Source: CAZVFX01 sp964626565 (GTDB taxonomy: Bacteria > Myxococcota_A > UBA9042 > CAIXZC01). From it: a stretch of DNA of 64,000 bases. The DNA is taken from positions 111,797 to 175,796 of the forward strand of contig CAZVFX010000001.1 of NCBI GenBank assembly GCA_964626565.1, in the 5' to 3' direction. Numbering within the stretch: position 1 is the first letter of the stretch; the number at the start of each line of letters is the position of its first letter. Shown piece after piece: positions 1-9,677 of the stretch. The notes below the pieces were generated by a model. The model was not told where the DNA came from and did not search any database. It saw nothing but the letters and a program-made list of their open reading frames with translations. Position numbers and translations under genes: made by a program.

Positions 1-527
1 GCCTCGCAAGCCGATCCACAGAAGTTTTCACCCGCCCCGTACGCTACGCATGCAGCCTCAACGCCGGCCGCACCGTCGCAGTCCCCCGCGGTGGCGCACG
101 GCCTGCACAGCGTCGAGTGGTCGGAGATGCAGATGTAGACCACGTCAGGGCCGGTGCCCATCACCTGGTTGCACGACCAGCCCTCGGGGCATTCGTCCTG
201 GCAGGAGATGGTGCACACCCCTTCTCCCATGTGGTCCACGCACCAGCCGGAGAGGCAGTTGCTGTTTTCGGTGCACTGGTCGAGGAAGCACCCTTCGCCG
301 GGTTCACACTCTTGCACCGCAAAGACATCCGTACTGTCGGGTAGAAAAAGGTCCAGAGTGTCTTTGGTCACAAGTTCAGGAGCTACTGTTCCCGGGTCGG
401 CTGTCGCATCCTCGACGGGCCTGCCACCAAAGTCCTCGGTTACTTCCGGAATCAGGTCGGTGGTTCCTTCCGTGCCGCAAGCAGTCAGGAGATGGGCTGT
501 CAGAATGAGCAACAGGGTCTTTTTCAT
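1..527 (-). CDS. Cysteine-rich lipoprotein, N-terminal part (runs off the window start)
   Basis: Open from the ATG at 527 to the window edge with no stop, so at least 175 residues are visible. It starts MKKTLLLILTAHLLTACG, a short basic-hydrophobic signal with a lipobox (LTAC), so an outer-membrane or periplasmic lipoprotein is expected. A low-complexity acidic/Pro/Thr stretch of about 70 residues follows. Then comes a module with cysteines spaced as in C-x2-C-x4-GW-C and C-P-x-GW-x-C. That module closely resembles residues ~85-190 of the large calcium-repeat lipoprotein at 13239-18068, so the missing C-terminus may also carry MopE/TSP3 repeats; this is inference. It lies 49 bases downstream of the giant cysteine-rich gene on the same strand and could be co-transcribed with it. 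Function unknown. Confidence 0.8.
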   Translation of the reverse strand, partial: MKKTLLLILTAHLLTACGTEGTTDLIPEVTEDFGGRPVEDATADPGTVAPELVTKDTLDLFLPDSTDVFAVQECEPGEGCFLDQCTENSNCLSGWCVDHMGEGVCTISCQDECPEGWSCNQVMGTGPDVVYICISDHSTLCRPCATAGDCDGAAGVEAACVAYGAGENFCGSACE

Positions 528-576
528 GAGTTCCTCAGCGGTGATCAGTGATGACTGGATTGCTGCGGGAAGAAGA

Positions 577-3500
577 TCAATTCGCCGCACACTCCTGGTA
601 CTGGGCGTTGCAAGCGCCCATGAACGACTGGAACATGCACATGGCTGAGGGCGGCATTCCGCACTGCCCGAAGACGCAGGTCATGAGGTTCCAGAACAGG
701 GGTTGCGCTTCCGCACTCCCGTTGTTGTAGCATTCCAGGACGCACCCGAAATCGCCGCCGCAGGTGGTGGTGCAGGTGAGAATCTCTGAGCAGGAATCCC
801 CGCCTCCACCGCCAACGCAGATGCCTAGGGGGGTGCACATGGCGCCCGGCTGGCACACGCCGCAAACGTCGCCGCAGCCGTCGGGCCCGCACTCTTTGCC
901 TGCGCAGTCGGGTATGCAGCCGCACGGTCCGCAGTCCGGTTCGCAGGTTTCGCAATCCTCGTCGTACCACGGCTCGCACTGGCCGTTGCCGCAGCATTGA
1001 CCGCAGTCCCATGGGCAGCTTTCGCAGGTCTCCCCGTCGGCGTCACACTCCCCGTCGCCGCACATTACCCCGCCGCCGCACGTGCCGCAGTTCAAGCCCT
1101 CTACTTCGTCTGCGCAGATGCCGTCCCACTGCACATTGCAGCAGTACGGGTCTGAGGCGCACACGCACCCCTGGATCTTGGCGTCTTCGCAGCCGGGAGT
1201 GCCGTTGGCTTCGCAGCATTCACCTTCGCACCCGCCGCAGTCGTCGGGGCAACTGGCGCAGGTTTCATCGTCCCAGGCGGAGCACTGTCCGTCACCGCAG
1301 CCGCCGGGGCAGACCCCGCAGTCGGTGGCGCAGTTGACGCAAGTTTCACCCAACTCCTCTTCGCAAAGCCCGTCGCCGCACTGTGCGGGGCAGGGCCCGC
1401 AGTCCATGGGACAGTTGGAGCAGGTTTCGTCAAGCTGTACATCGCAGAAGCCGTTACCGCAGCACTCGTCGCAATCCTGGGGACACGCCTGACAGTTTTC
1501 AGCGAACTGCGGCTCGCACGAGCCGTTGCCGCAGCACTCACCGCAGTCGTCCGGGCAAGCGTCGCAGTCTTCACCGATGAAGCCCATGCAGTTGCCGTCC
1601 CCGCACAGGGGAGTGACGTACTTGCATTTGCCCGATGCGGTGCAGGTCTGGAACTGAGCGCACTGGCCGCATTCTCCGCCGCAGCCGTCGGGCCCGCACT
1701 CCTTGTACGCACAGTCGGGCACGCAGGTGCACTGGCCCTGTGAGTTGCATTGGCTGCCTGAAGGGCACTCGCCGCACTCACCGCCGCAGCCGTCGGCGCC
1801 GCACTCTTTGCCCTCACACTTGGGCTCGCAGAAGACGATGCATTCTCCGTCAGCATTGCAATACGACCCCGGGGCGCAGTTGCCGCACCCGCCGCCGCAG
1901 CCGTCGGGCCCGCACTCTTTGCCCACACAACTGGGCGTACAGCCGCAGTCGGCGTCGCACTGGTTGATAGCCTGGTCGGCGCACAGCCCGTCCCAGTTTA
2001 CGTCGCAGCAGAATGGATCCATGCTGCAGACGCACTTGGTGACCACGATATCGTCGCAGCCTACCGAGTCGTGAGCCTCACAGCAATTGCCGGTGCAGGC
2101 GCCGCAGTCCTGGGGGCAGGTGAGGCAGTTCTCTTCCCCCTGGCAGATGTCGTTGCCACACACCGGACCGATCTGTTGGCACTGGCCGTCGGGATTGCAT
2201 ACCAGCCCCGGCGGGCAGGCGCCGCACAGCTTGCCGCAGCCGTCGGGACCGCACTGCTTGCCCCAACAATCGGGCACACACTCTTCCTGGCAGATGCCGA
2301 ATTTGCACGTCTCGCCCGGCCCACACTGTCCGCAAGAACCGCCGCATCCGTCGGGGCCGCACTCGCTGTTCAGGCAGTCGGGGAGGCACACGCAGTTGCC
2401 CCAGGCGTTGCACTGGAAGCCGTCGGGGCATTCCCCGCACAAGCCGCCGCAACCGTCGGGGCCGCACTCGTTGTCGCCGCACTGCGGAATGCAGTCGCAA
2501 TAGCCGTAGATATCGCAGTTGTACCCGGGCGGGCACTGGCCGCATGAGCCGCCGCATCCGTCGGGGCCGCACTGCTTGCCGGTGCATGACGGAGTGCATC
2601 CCAGGCACGCTTCATACTCGTCGTTGCATTCGCCGATGAGAATCGCCTGGCCGGGGCACGGCTCCACGGGCTCGGGTCCGCAAACTTCGAGGACACACTG
2701 CCAGATGGAGATGTACTGCTCTTGAGCCTCCGGGCTGGCGTTGGCCCAGCAGGCGTTGTTACACTCTTCGTCACCCTCAGGACAACCCCAGGCGCAGTTG
2801 AGGAGTTGCTGGCAGTCCCAGGCGACAATACAGTTGCCGTTGAGGCAGGCCTCGTCCGGGCCGCACAGGCCGCACAGGCCGTTGCATCCATCGGGCCCGC
2901 ACTCCTTGCCTGAGCAGTTGGGAGTGCATACCGGCTCACACAGGCTGGAGCCGTTGCAGAAGAAGCCGTCGGGGCACTTGCCGCACGAACCGCCGCAACC
3001 GTCGGGACCGCACTGCTTGCCCATGCATGAAGGATAGCAGATGTATTCGCACTCCCCGTTCTTGCACAGGTAGTCGGGCGGGCAGACGCCGCACTTACCG
3101 CCGCAGCCGTCGTCACCGCACTCCTTGCCGTTGCAGTCGGGCTCGCAACCGCAGCCGCCACACTCGTAGCACTCGTCCACGCAAATGCCGTCCCACTGAG
3201 CTTCGCAACAGTAGGGGTCCATGTCGCAGACGCACTCTTCGCAGGAGCAGCCGTTGCAGCCGGGGAACGGCGTGGTCACGCAGCCGTCGCCGCACTTGCC
3301 GCAGTCCTTGGGGCAGCTCGTGCAGTCTTCGCCATCCCAGAAGTCACATTCACCGTCTCCGCACATGGGACCCACCGGAATACAGGTTCCGAAGAGGGAA
3401 CAGGTGAAGTCGGGCGGGCAGATGCCGCATTGGCCGCCGCATCCATCGGCCCCGCACTGCTTGCCGCCGCAGTTGGGGGTGCAGATGGGGACGCACTTGT

Positions 3501-4413
3501 GATTCTGGCACTCCTCGTCATCGTCGCACTGGCCGCACGAGCCGCCGCACCCGTTGTCGCCGCATTCGTACGTCACGCCCGCGGCGTCGGTGCAGGAAGG
3601 TTCACAGATGTACTTGCACTTGTAGTTGTCGCAATACCACTGGTCCGGGCACTGTCCACAAGAGCCGCCGCAGCCGTTGGGCCCGCACTCCTTGCCCGCA
3701 CAATCGGGGCTGCACTGCATGCACTGGTAGTACTCGCTCTGGCAAGACGAAGTCATGGCGCTCACCAGGCAGTCGGGAGAGAGGTCGAAGCCGCAGGCGA
3801 AGACCACGCACTGGACCAAGTCTGCGAACTCGAGTTGTGCTTCCGGCGTGCCCTGGTCGAGGCATCCATACATGCACTGGAGGCCCTCGTCCTGGATGCA
3901 GTCAATGGAGCAGTCTATGAGGGCGGCGCACGGCAGGCCCGCAAAGCAGCTCGCGTTTTTGCAGGTTTCCTCTGGTGGGCAGACGCCGCAAATACCGTTG
4001 CACCCGTCGGAGCCGCACTCTTTGAAATCGCAGTCAGGTACGCAAATGGGCACACAGTCTCCACCGTCGCACTTGTGATCCGCGGGGCAGGTGCCGCAGG
4101 AGCCGCCGCAGCCGTTGGGCCCGCACTCCTTGCCTGCGCACGACGGCTGGCAGCAGCCTCCGCAGTCGTCTTTGCACTCGTTGACGCAGATGAGGTCCCA
4201 GGCCACTTCGCAGCAGAAGGGATCCTGGGCGCAGACGCACTCTTCGCACGGGCAGCCGCCGCAGCCGGGCCACTGGGTCGGCTCGCAACCGTCGGAGCAC
4301 GGCCCGCAGTCGTCGGGGCAGGTGGTGCAGTCTTCGCCGAAGGGCGGATCGCACACCAGGTCACCGCAGAATTTCTCCGCCTGGCACATGCCGGCGTCGT
4401 TGCAGAAACCGCC
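577..4413 (-). CDS. Giant cysteine-rich modular lipoprotein, C-terminal part
   Basis: Carries the second half (about 1,278 residues) of the gene that starts at 7721; the frame changes inside the homopolymer tract 4414-4547. I count 16 copies of a module of the type C-x3-ECG-x-DGCGG-x-CG-x-C, ten of a module like CGDG-x-C...GE-x-C-x2-CP-x-DCG, and four of a module with CVC-x2-DP-x-CC-x3-WD-x2-C. There are also three of the six copies of a ~65-residue module with six or more spaced cysteines and helix-like hydrophobic spacing; one of these closes the protein at 577-790. The very high cysteine content implies oxidative folding outside the cytoplasm. No enzyme motif is visible, so adhesion, matrix or surface-coat roles are guesses. 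In this stretch the antisense strand is open for long distances only because of the repeats. Confidence 0.85.
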   Translation of the reverse strand, partial: GGFCNDAGMCQAEKFCGDLVCDPPFGEDCTTCPDDCGPCSDGCEPTQWPGCGGCPCEECVCAQDPFCCEVAWDLICVNECKDDCGGCCQPSCAGKECGPNGCGGSCGTCPADHKCDGGDCVPICVPDCDFKECGSDGCNGICGVCPPEETCKNASCFAGLPCAALIDCSIDCIQDEGLQCMYGCLDQGTPEAQLEFADLVQCVVFACGFDLSPDCLVSAMTSSCQSEYYQCMQCSPDCAGKECGPNGCGGSCGQCPDQWYCDNYKCKYICEPSCTDAAGVTYECGDNGCGGSCGQCDDDEECQNHKCVPICTPNCGGKQCGADGCGGQCGICPPDFTCSLFGTCIPVGPMCGDGECDFWDGEDCTSCPKDCGKCGDGCVTTPFPGCNGCSCEECVCDMDPYCCEAQWDGICVDECYECGGCGCEPDCNGKECGDDGCGGKCGVCPPDYLCKNGECEYICYPSCMGKQCGPDGCGGSCGKCPDGFFCNGSSLCEPVCTPNCSGKECGPDGCNGLCGLCGPDEACLNGNCIVAWDCQQLLNCAWGCPEGDEECNNACWANASPEAQEQYISIWQCVLEVCGPEPVEPCPGQAILIGECNDEYEACLGCTPSCTGKQCGPDGCGGSCGQCPPGYNCDIYGYCDCIPQCGDNECGPDGCGGLCGECPDGFQCNAWGNCVCLPDCLNSECGPDGCGGSCGQCGPGETCKFGICQEECVPDCWGKQCGPDGCGKLCGACPPGLVCNPDGQCQQIGPVCGNDICQGEENCLTCPQDCGACTGNCCEAHDSVGCDDIVVTKCVCSMDPFCCDVNWDGLCADQAINQCDADCGCTPSCVGKECGPDGCGGGCGNCAPGSYCNADGECIVFCEPKCEGKECGADGCGGECGECPSGSQCNSQGQCTCVPDCAYKECGPDGCGGECGQCAQFQTCTASGKCKYVTPLCGDGNCMGFIGEDCDACPDDCGECCGNGSCEPQFAENCQACPQDCDECCGNGFCDVQLDETCSNCPMDCGPCPAQCGDGLCEEELGETCVNCATDCGVCPGGCGDGQCSAWDDETCASCPDDCGGCEGECCEANGTPGCEDAKIQGCVCASDPYCCNVQWDGICADEVEGLNCGTCGGGVMCGDGECDADGETCESCPWDCGQCCGNGQCEPWYDEDCETCEPDCGPCGCIPDCAGKECGPDGCGDVCGVCQPGAMCTPLGICVGGGGGDSCSEILTCTTTCGGDFGCVLECYNNGSAEAQPLFWNLMTCVFGQCGMPPSAMCMFQSFMGACNAQYQECAAN

Positions 4414-4547
4414 GGGGGGGGCGAGCCCCCCCCCCCACCCCCCCCCCCCCCCGCCCCCCCCCGTTGCCAAGAACGGGGGGGGGGAGGGGTTTTTTGCGGC
4501 GGCGGGCCCTGGGGGGGGGGTTCCCACAACCCGCGGGGCGGCCATCC
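4414..4547. other. Poly-C/poly-G tract breaking the giant lipoprotein gene (probable assembly artefact)
   Basis: On the plus strand this stretch is almost wholly runs of C and G (up to about 17 C in a row), with one run of six T. The flanking protein reads ...GELCG on one side and GGFCNDAG on the other. The module consensus needs only about four residues (x-C-P-x, 12 bases) between them, yet 134 bases are present, and 134 leaves remainder 2 on division by 3, which explains the frame change. Low-complexity G/C runs of this kind are typical of poor base calls or a bad gap fill. A real phase-variable tract would not be expected to replace conserved cysteines with 130 unrelated bases. Confidence 0.75.
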
Positions 4548-7500
4548 CCCGCACAACTCGCCGCAGCCGTCGGAGCCGCACTCTTTGCCCATGCAGTTGG
4601 GCTGGCAGGGGAACTCGCACTTGCCGTTCTTGCACTCGAACCCCGGCGCGCACACGCCGCACAGGCCGGCGCAGCCGTTGTCTCCGCACTCCTTCACCTC
4701 CCCGTTGGGAAGGTCGCAGTTGGGAATACACACGGGAATACAGATGCCGGCCTGGCAGTCATGATTATCGGGGCACGCGCCGCAACTGCCGCCGCAATTG
4801 TCGGGCCCACACTCCTTGTTCTCGCACGACGGAGTACACGATACGCAGGCCAGGTAGTTCTGGTAGCAGGCCCCCAGCAGCGCACCCTTCACACAAGAGG
4901 GGTCACCCGAATCGGCACACACCAGAGACAGGCAATCCCATACGGCCTTGAACTTGGAGTACTCGCCTCCGCTCGCACCAGCCGAGCACATGGCGAAGCA
5001 CTCCTCACCGATGAAGAAGCAGTTTTCGGCGCAAGCGAGCATCAACTCGCATGTGGGCGGCACGATGCACTGGCCGTCCAGGCAGGTCTCGTTGGCCGCG
5101 CACAGGCCGCACACTCCGTCGCAGTTATCGTCGCCGCACTCCTTCTTCTGTCCGTCGGCGGTGAAGCATTCCGGGACGCACACATCGAGGCAGATACCGT
5201 TGTCGCAGATGGCGCCGGGAACGCAGAGGCCGCATTCGCCGCCGCATCCGTCGCCGCCGCACTCTTTGCCAGTGCAATCGGGTTCGCAGTAGCAGTTGAG
5301 GGGGAACTCTCCGCCCGGGTCGGCCCCCTGGCCGCCGCATTCATAGCCGACGCCGGGAAGCCAGCCGCAACCCATGTTGCCGCACTGTTCCACCAGGACC
5401 GAGTTGCCGATACACTTCATCAGCACGTTGCCGTCGCAGCAGCCTACGTCGGGAATGCCGCCGCACCCGGCGTTGGGCACGCACTTACCCTGCTGGCACA
5501 CTGTGCCGGCGGGACATAACTCAGGGGCCAGCCAGCCGGCTCCGTTATCCGCGCACTCGCTGATCCCGTTGCCTTCGCAGATCGTCTCTCCCGGCGTACA
5601 GAGCCACGGCATACACGCGCCGTCCTTGCAGTACGCTCCAGCGGGGCAAAGGCCCAGCGAGATCCACTCCTGACCATCCTGGGAGCACATAAGCAGTTCG
5701 TTGCCGTCACACTCCATCTGGCCCGGCGTGCAATTCCCGAACGGAATGCAGCTGCCGTTGTCCGTGCAGTACTGGCCGGGCTGGCAGAAGCCGCAGGTTC
5801 CACCGCATTCGTCCCCGCCGCAATCTTTGTTGACGCAGTCGGGGGTACAGGTGCATTTGCCGAAGGGAGTGCACTGGAAGTTGTCGGGGCAAATACCGCA
5901 CAGGCCGGAGCACTGGTCCGGTCCACATTCCTTTTCGGAGCAGTCGGGAATGCAGACGCACTGCCCGTTGTCGCAGTCCCACCCTTCTTCACAGAAGCCG
6001 CACCAGCCGCCGCAGCCGTCCTCGCCGCACTCTTTGCCGATGCACGACGGCACGCACTCTTTGCACTGCTCGAAAAGCTCGGCGCAGGCGGTCTGCACGG
6101 CCAACTGGTAGCACTGGGTATAGGGAACGAATTCGCCACACGCTTCCTGTACGCAGGTGGCCAGCTTCAGGAACTGGGCCTGGGCGTCGGGCCCAGCCTG
6201 GGACAGGCACATGGGGATAGAGATATCGGGAGGAGCTTCGCTGGTTTCGATGCAAGTAAGAATCTCATCGCAGCCGCCGGAACCGACGCACTGATTGTTG
6301 GTGCATGCGAAGCCTGGCGGACACATCCCGCAGGAACCGCCACAGTCGTCGGCGCCGCACTCCTTGCCGAAGCAGCTCGGCTGGCAGTCGAAGCACTGGA
6401 ACGCGTATTTCTCGCACATGGCTGCAGATGCCTGGGCCGCGCATTCCGGGGTCACGAACTCGCCGCAAACCGACGTGATGCACTCGAACAGGTCGAGGAG
6501 CGGGATCTGGTCTTCGGGGTTGGTCGCGCCGATGCACTGCATGAGGCAGTTTTCGTCGAAGGGCGGACAGTCGAGGATGCATTGGTACCCTTCAGCGCAG
6601 TTGTAGCCGACGTAGATGCACTGGCCGACCACGCAGTTGAAGCCGACTTCGCAATCGCCGCACCACTCCCCGCAGCCATTGTCTCCGCATTCTTTGTTTT
6701 CGCAGGAGCAATCGGGGAGGCACTCCACAATGGTTCCAGGCGGGAGGCCGGCCGTGCCTTCGGGGCAGTAGTAACCGGGCATGCACAGGTCGCAAAGCCC
6801 CATGCAGCCGTCGGGAAGGCAGGCGTTGTCCACCATTACCGGACCGCACTCGGGGATGCACTGTGGTACGCAGGTGGCGTGCCCGTCCGCGCCATCTTCA
6901 CACGTCTGGTTTGCAGGGCATTCGACGGTATCCCAACTTGCACCGTTGGCCGCGCACACCTTGTAGGCGTACTGGGTCAGGCAGTAGGACTCACCGGGGG
7001 TGCAAACCGCGACAGGAACGCACTCGCCGTTTTCGCAATAGGTTCCTTCGGGGCACACGAGGGTATCGCTGTATCCCGAGCCGTTTTCCACACACTCTTT
7101 TACACCGCCGGCCACGCACACCAGCTCTCCCGGCGGGCAGACGTCGTCCTGGCAGTTGCCGGTTTCAAGGTCGCACCATTGTTCGGGAGGGCAGTGGTCA
7201 TCTTCCAGGCACTCTTCGCACACGTTCTTGTGCGCGTTGCAGTGGGTCCCCTCGGGGCAGTCGTCATCGGTCTCGCAGGGAGCCTTGCACTGCTGGTCGA
7301 CGCACAGGAAGGGCTCGGGGCAGTCTTCGTCAGAGAGGCACTCGACGCACAAGCCGCTTTCCAGATCGCACACCAGCCCGTCCGGGCAGGTCTTGTCCTC
7401 GGTGCATTGCGGTTGGTCGTAGCATGTGTTGTTGACGCACATGCCGCCTTCGTGGCAGTGAGAATTCTCATAGCACTCTACGCAGGTCCAGGTCGCCGGG

Positions 7501-7721
7501 TCGCAAACGCCCCCTTCACAATCTGCGTCGGAGCCGCACGGGATCACGGGCACGTCGGGAAGGTCAGTGGGGATGACCGTGTCTCCATGTGCGATGTCAT
7601 GGGGCGGCCATTTGTGGCCGTCCGGCAACAGGATGCTCTTGCCGCCCCGGCTTGAGCCCGGACAACCGGTAAAGTAAAATGCCGACACCAGCAACAGCGC
7701 CACGATCAGAGTGCGTCTCAT
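4548..7721 (-). CDS. Giant cysteine-rich modular lipoprotein, N-terminal part
   Basis: Starts at ATG 7721 with MRRTLIVALLLVSAFYFTGC, a signal peptide with lipobox FTGC. About 1,058 residues are in frame before the homopolymer tract. Residues ~50-320 have short cysteine modules of the kind C-x5-C-x6-C found in many secreted deltaproteobacterial proteins. From there on, ten C-x3-ECG-x-DGCGG-type modules (the tenth cut by the tract) alternate with three ~65-residue modules (about 6380-6600, 6070-6290 and 4840-5060 in DNA coordinates). Segments such as C-TPG-x3-C appear near 5500-5720. Together with 577-4413 this encodes one protein of about 2,340 residues. It is divergent from the hydrolase at 7830 with a 108-base gap. 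No catalytic motif is visible, and the role is unknown beyond an exported, disulfide-rich surface protein. Confidence 0.85.
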
Positions 7722-7829
7722 ATCGACCTCCGAATGAATCTCCAGCCCTTGTTTCTATGAAGTTCTCCCCTTATCATTGCGTACAGTATACCTTCGCGGT
7801 AGAACCGGATCAACAGGAGTAAGAGCATC

Positions 7830-8696
7830 ATGTCGGATATATCTTTTACACAGGTTAAGTGGGGGTCATTCGTGCTCGACGGCGGGGCCATGTTCGGGAT
7901 AGTCCCAAGGCCTCTGTGGGCCCGGCTCGTAGCTCCCGACGAGCGCAACGGTATTACCCTGGCGGCCCGATCGCTGGTGCTTAGGGGCGATGACAGGGTG
8001 GTGCTGGTAGACTGCGGGTTCTGGGAGTATTTTTCACCCAAACTGGCGTCGAAGGTCTATTCGGTTCATCAGTCGGATATGGCTGCCACCCTGGTCGAGC
8101 AAACGGGGCTGTCGCCCGCTGATGTTACCGACGTCATTGCCACCCATCTGCACTTCGACCACGTGGGCGGCTTCCTGGAGAAGAACGCGGCGGGAGAGCT
8201 ACAGGCCCGCTTTCCCAACGCTGCGTTTCATGTACAGAGCGGGCAGTTGGAGTGGGCAAACAGTCCGTCGGACAAAGACCGGGGCAGCTACGTGCCGGAA
8301 CTGATCGCGGGGATCGTCGGCTATGAGAATCTGGTCGCGCACGACGGCCCGTGGCAACTCGAACCGTGGCTGGATGTTCAGATCGCCCACGGGCATACCC
8401 CTTTCATGCAGATAGTCCATGCCAGGGCTCACGGCCGCACCGTAATTCACACTGCGGACATGATCCCCACCTCTTCCCACGTGCCGGTGCCCTATATCAT
8501 GGGCTATGATAACGAGCCGCTGAAAACCGCTGCGGAGAAGAAGGAGTTATATGCCGACAACTCCCCTGATACTGTCTATTTCTTCGAGCACGATCCGGAG
8601 CGCCCGTTCTGGACCTTGCAGCAAACCGAGAAGGGCTTTGTCCGCGGTGAGGCTGTTCAGGAGAACGGTTCCTGCTTTGAGAAATCAGGGTTGTAG
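7830..8696 (+). CDS. Metallo-beta-lactamase-fold hydrolase (AHL-lactonase/arylsulfatase-like)
   Basis: 288 residues, close to the usual size for single-domain MBL hydrolases of the quorum-lactonase type. The zinc-binding motif H-x-H-x-DH is present as THLHFDHVGG near residue 110. Downstream zinc ligands are visible in HGHTP (near 190) and HTAD (near 210), and the C-terminal YFFEHD supplies the last histidine. There is no signal peptide, so it is probably cytoplasmic. The start is fixed by an AGGAG sequence about 7 bases before the ATG. The last 40 bases overlap the 3' end of the convergent radical SAM gene. The family includes AHL lactonases and several other esterases/hydrolases; sequence alone does not give the substrate. 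Confidence 0.88.
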   Translation: MSDISFTQVKWGSFVLDGGAMFGIVPRPLWARLVAPDERNGITLAARSLVLRGDDRVVLVDCGFWEYFSPKLASKVYSVHQSDMAATLVEQTGLSPADVTDVIATHLHFDHVGGFLEKNAAGELQARFPNAAFHVQSGQLEWANSPSDKDRGSYVPELIAGIVGYENLVAHDGPWQLEPWLDVQIAHGHTPFMQIVHARAHGRTVIHTADMIPTSSHVPVPYIMGYDNEPLKTAAEKKELYADNSPDTVYFFEHDPERPFWTLQQTEKGFVRGEAVQENGSCFEKSGL

Positions 8697-9595
8697 TACT
8701 CGCTGCTTTCGAGCTGTTGGATGTAGACGTTGGTGAGGCCCAGTTGGCGGGCGGCGTCGACGTAGAATTCGTACTCATCAGGGGCAAGTGTGCGGTTCAG
8801 TTCCGGGAACAATCCGTCTGCAGCCTGGTAAGCCGGGGTGTATTGGCTCATGAGAGAGAGGTGGACCGTTTTGGGGAGATTCCGGGCGATCCAGCCGAGT
8901 ACTTCCACCGTATCCGACGCCCCTCCCGGCAAAGGAAGGTGGCGGATGAGCATGCCTTTCCTGGCGATGCCCTCGGGGTCCAGGTCGAGCCCACCCACCT
9001 GCCGAAACATCTCCAGCACTGCCGCGTGATTCACGGCCACGTAGTCCGTCACTCCAGAATAGACTTTTGCCGCCTCGCTGCTGGCATATTTCATGTCGGG
9101 CAGATAGACATCCACCAGCCCTTCGAGGAGCTCAAGAGCCGCCACCGTTTCGTAGCCGCCCGAGTTGTATACCACCGGGATTTTCAACTCGTCCCGCACT
9201 AACATCAGAGCAGGGATGACGGTGGTCAGGTGGGAGGCGGCGGAGACCAGGCCGATGGCGTGCACGCCTTGTGCCTGAAGCCTTAGCATCTCGGCGGCCA
9301 TTTCTGCAGCGTTTATCTTCCGGGGTTCAACTTCTTTGGAGTTGCTGATTTGCCAGTTCTGGCAGAAGACGCAAGCCAACCCGCAGTGTTGAAAGAAGAA
9401 GTTTCCGCATCCACGGCTGCCGGAGATAGGGGGTTCTTCGCCCTGATGCACCACGATGCGGGCGACCTCGGCCACCGCTTCGGCCCCGCAAATGCTGGCC
9501 TCGGCGCCTCTCTCCACTGCGCACAGGTTTCCGCACAACCGGCACGATTTTGCGTGTTGCTGCAGCCTGGCCAGTCGTTCGCTTTCGGATACCAT
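8657..9595 (-). CDS. PflX-type radical SAM protein (pyruvate formate-lyase activating enzyme-related)
   Basis: 312 residues. The N-terminus has a cysteine pair C-x2-CGN-x-C and a second CG, typical of the uncharacterised PflX group (COG1313). The radical SAM cluster follows near residues 68-79 as CGLACVFC, then QNWQIS. Other conserved pieces include VYNSGGYE, DVYLPDMKY and a C-terminal LMSQYTP. It is expected to bind a 4Fe-4S cluster and SAM in the cytoplasm; the target is not known for the group. ATG 9595 is preceded by a G-rich ribosome binding sequence. No glycyl-radical enzyme gene is in the window. It is divergent from the next radical SAM gene (82-base gap) and overlaps the MBL gene tail to tail. 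Confidence 0.88.
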   Translation of the reverse strand: MVSESERLARLQQHAKSCRLCGNLCAVERGAEASICGAEAVAEVARIVVHQGEEPPISGSRGCGNFFFQHCGLACVFCQNWQISNSKEVEPRKINAAEMAAEMLRLQAQGVHAIGLVSAASHLTTVIPALMLVRDELKIPVVYNSGGYETVAALELLEGLVDVYLPDMKYASSEAAKVYSGVTDYVAVNHAAVLEMFRQVGGLDLDPEGIARKGMLIRHLPLPGGASDTVEVLGWIARNLPKTVHLSLMSQYTPAYQAADGLFPELNRTLAPDEYEFYVDAARQLGLTNVYIQQLESSEYYNPDFSKQEPFS

Positions 9596-9677
9596 CCACC
9601 CCCCGAGGTGCGTCTTCCTTTCAGATACTGCGGACAGGCGGCCCGCATTTCAAGGTAATTGCGAAAAGCGGGTCTTT

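Noticed and set aside
4414..4547. Phase-variable homopolymer switch
   Set aside because: Phase-variable tracts are short single runs inside otherwise intact genes. Here several runs replace conserved residues and add over 100 bases, which better fits an assembly fault.
3430..4764. Long plus-strand open frame opposite the giant cysteine-rich gene
   Set aside because: Composition is a shadow of the repeats (long A/V/G runs), it crosses the homopolymer tract, and it has no signal or family match. Similar antisense frames at 4464-5519, 6582-7655 and 1101-1928 fail for the same reasons.
577..7721. Regular repeats resembling a CRISPR array
   Set aside because: The repeats are in-frame protein modules with variable spacing and degenerate sequence, not identical repeats with unique spacers, and no cas gene is present.
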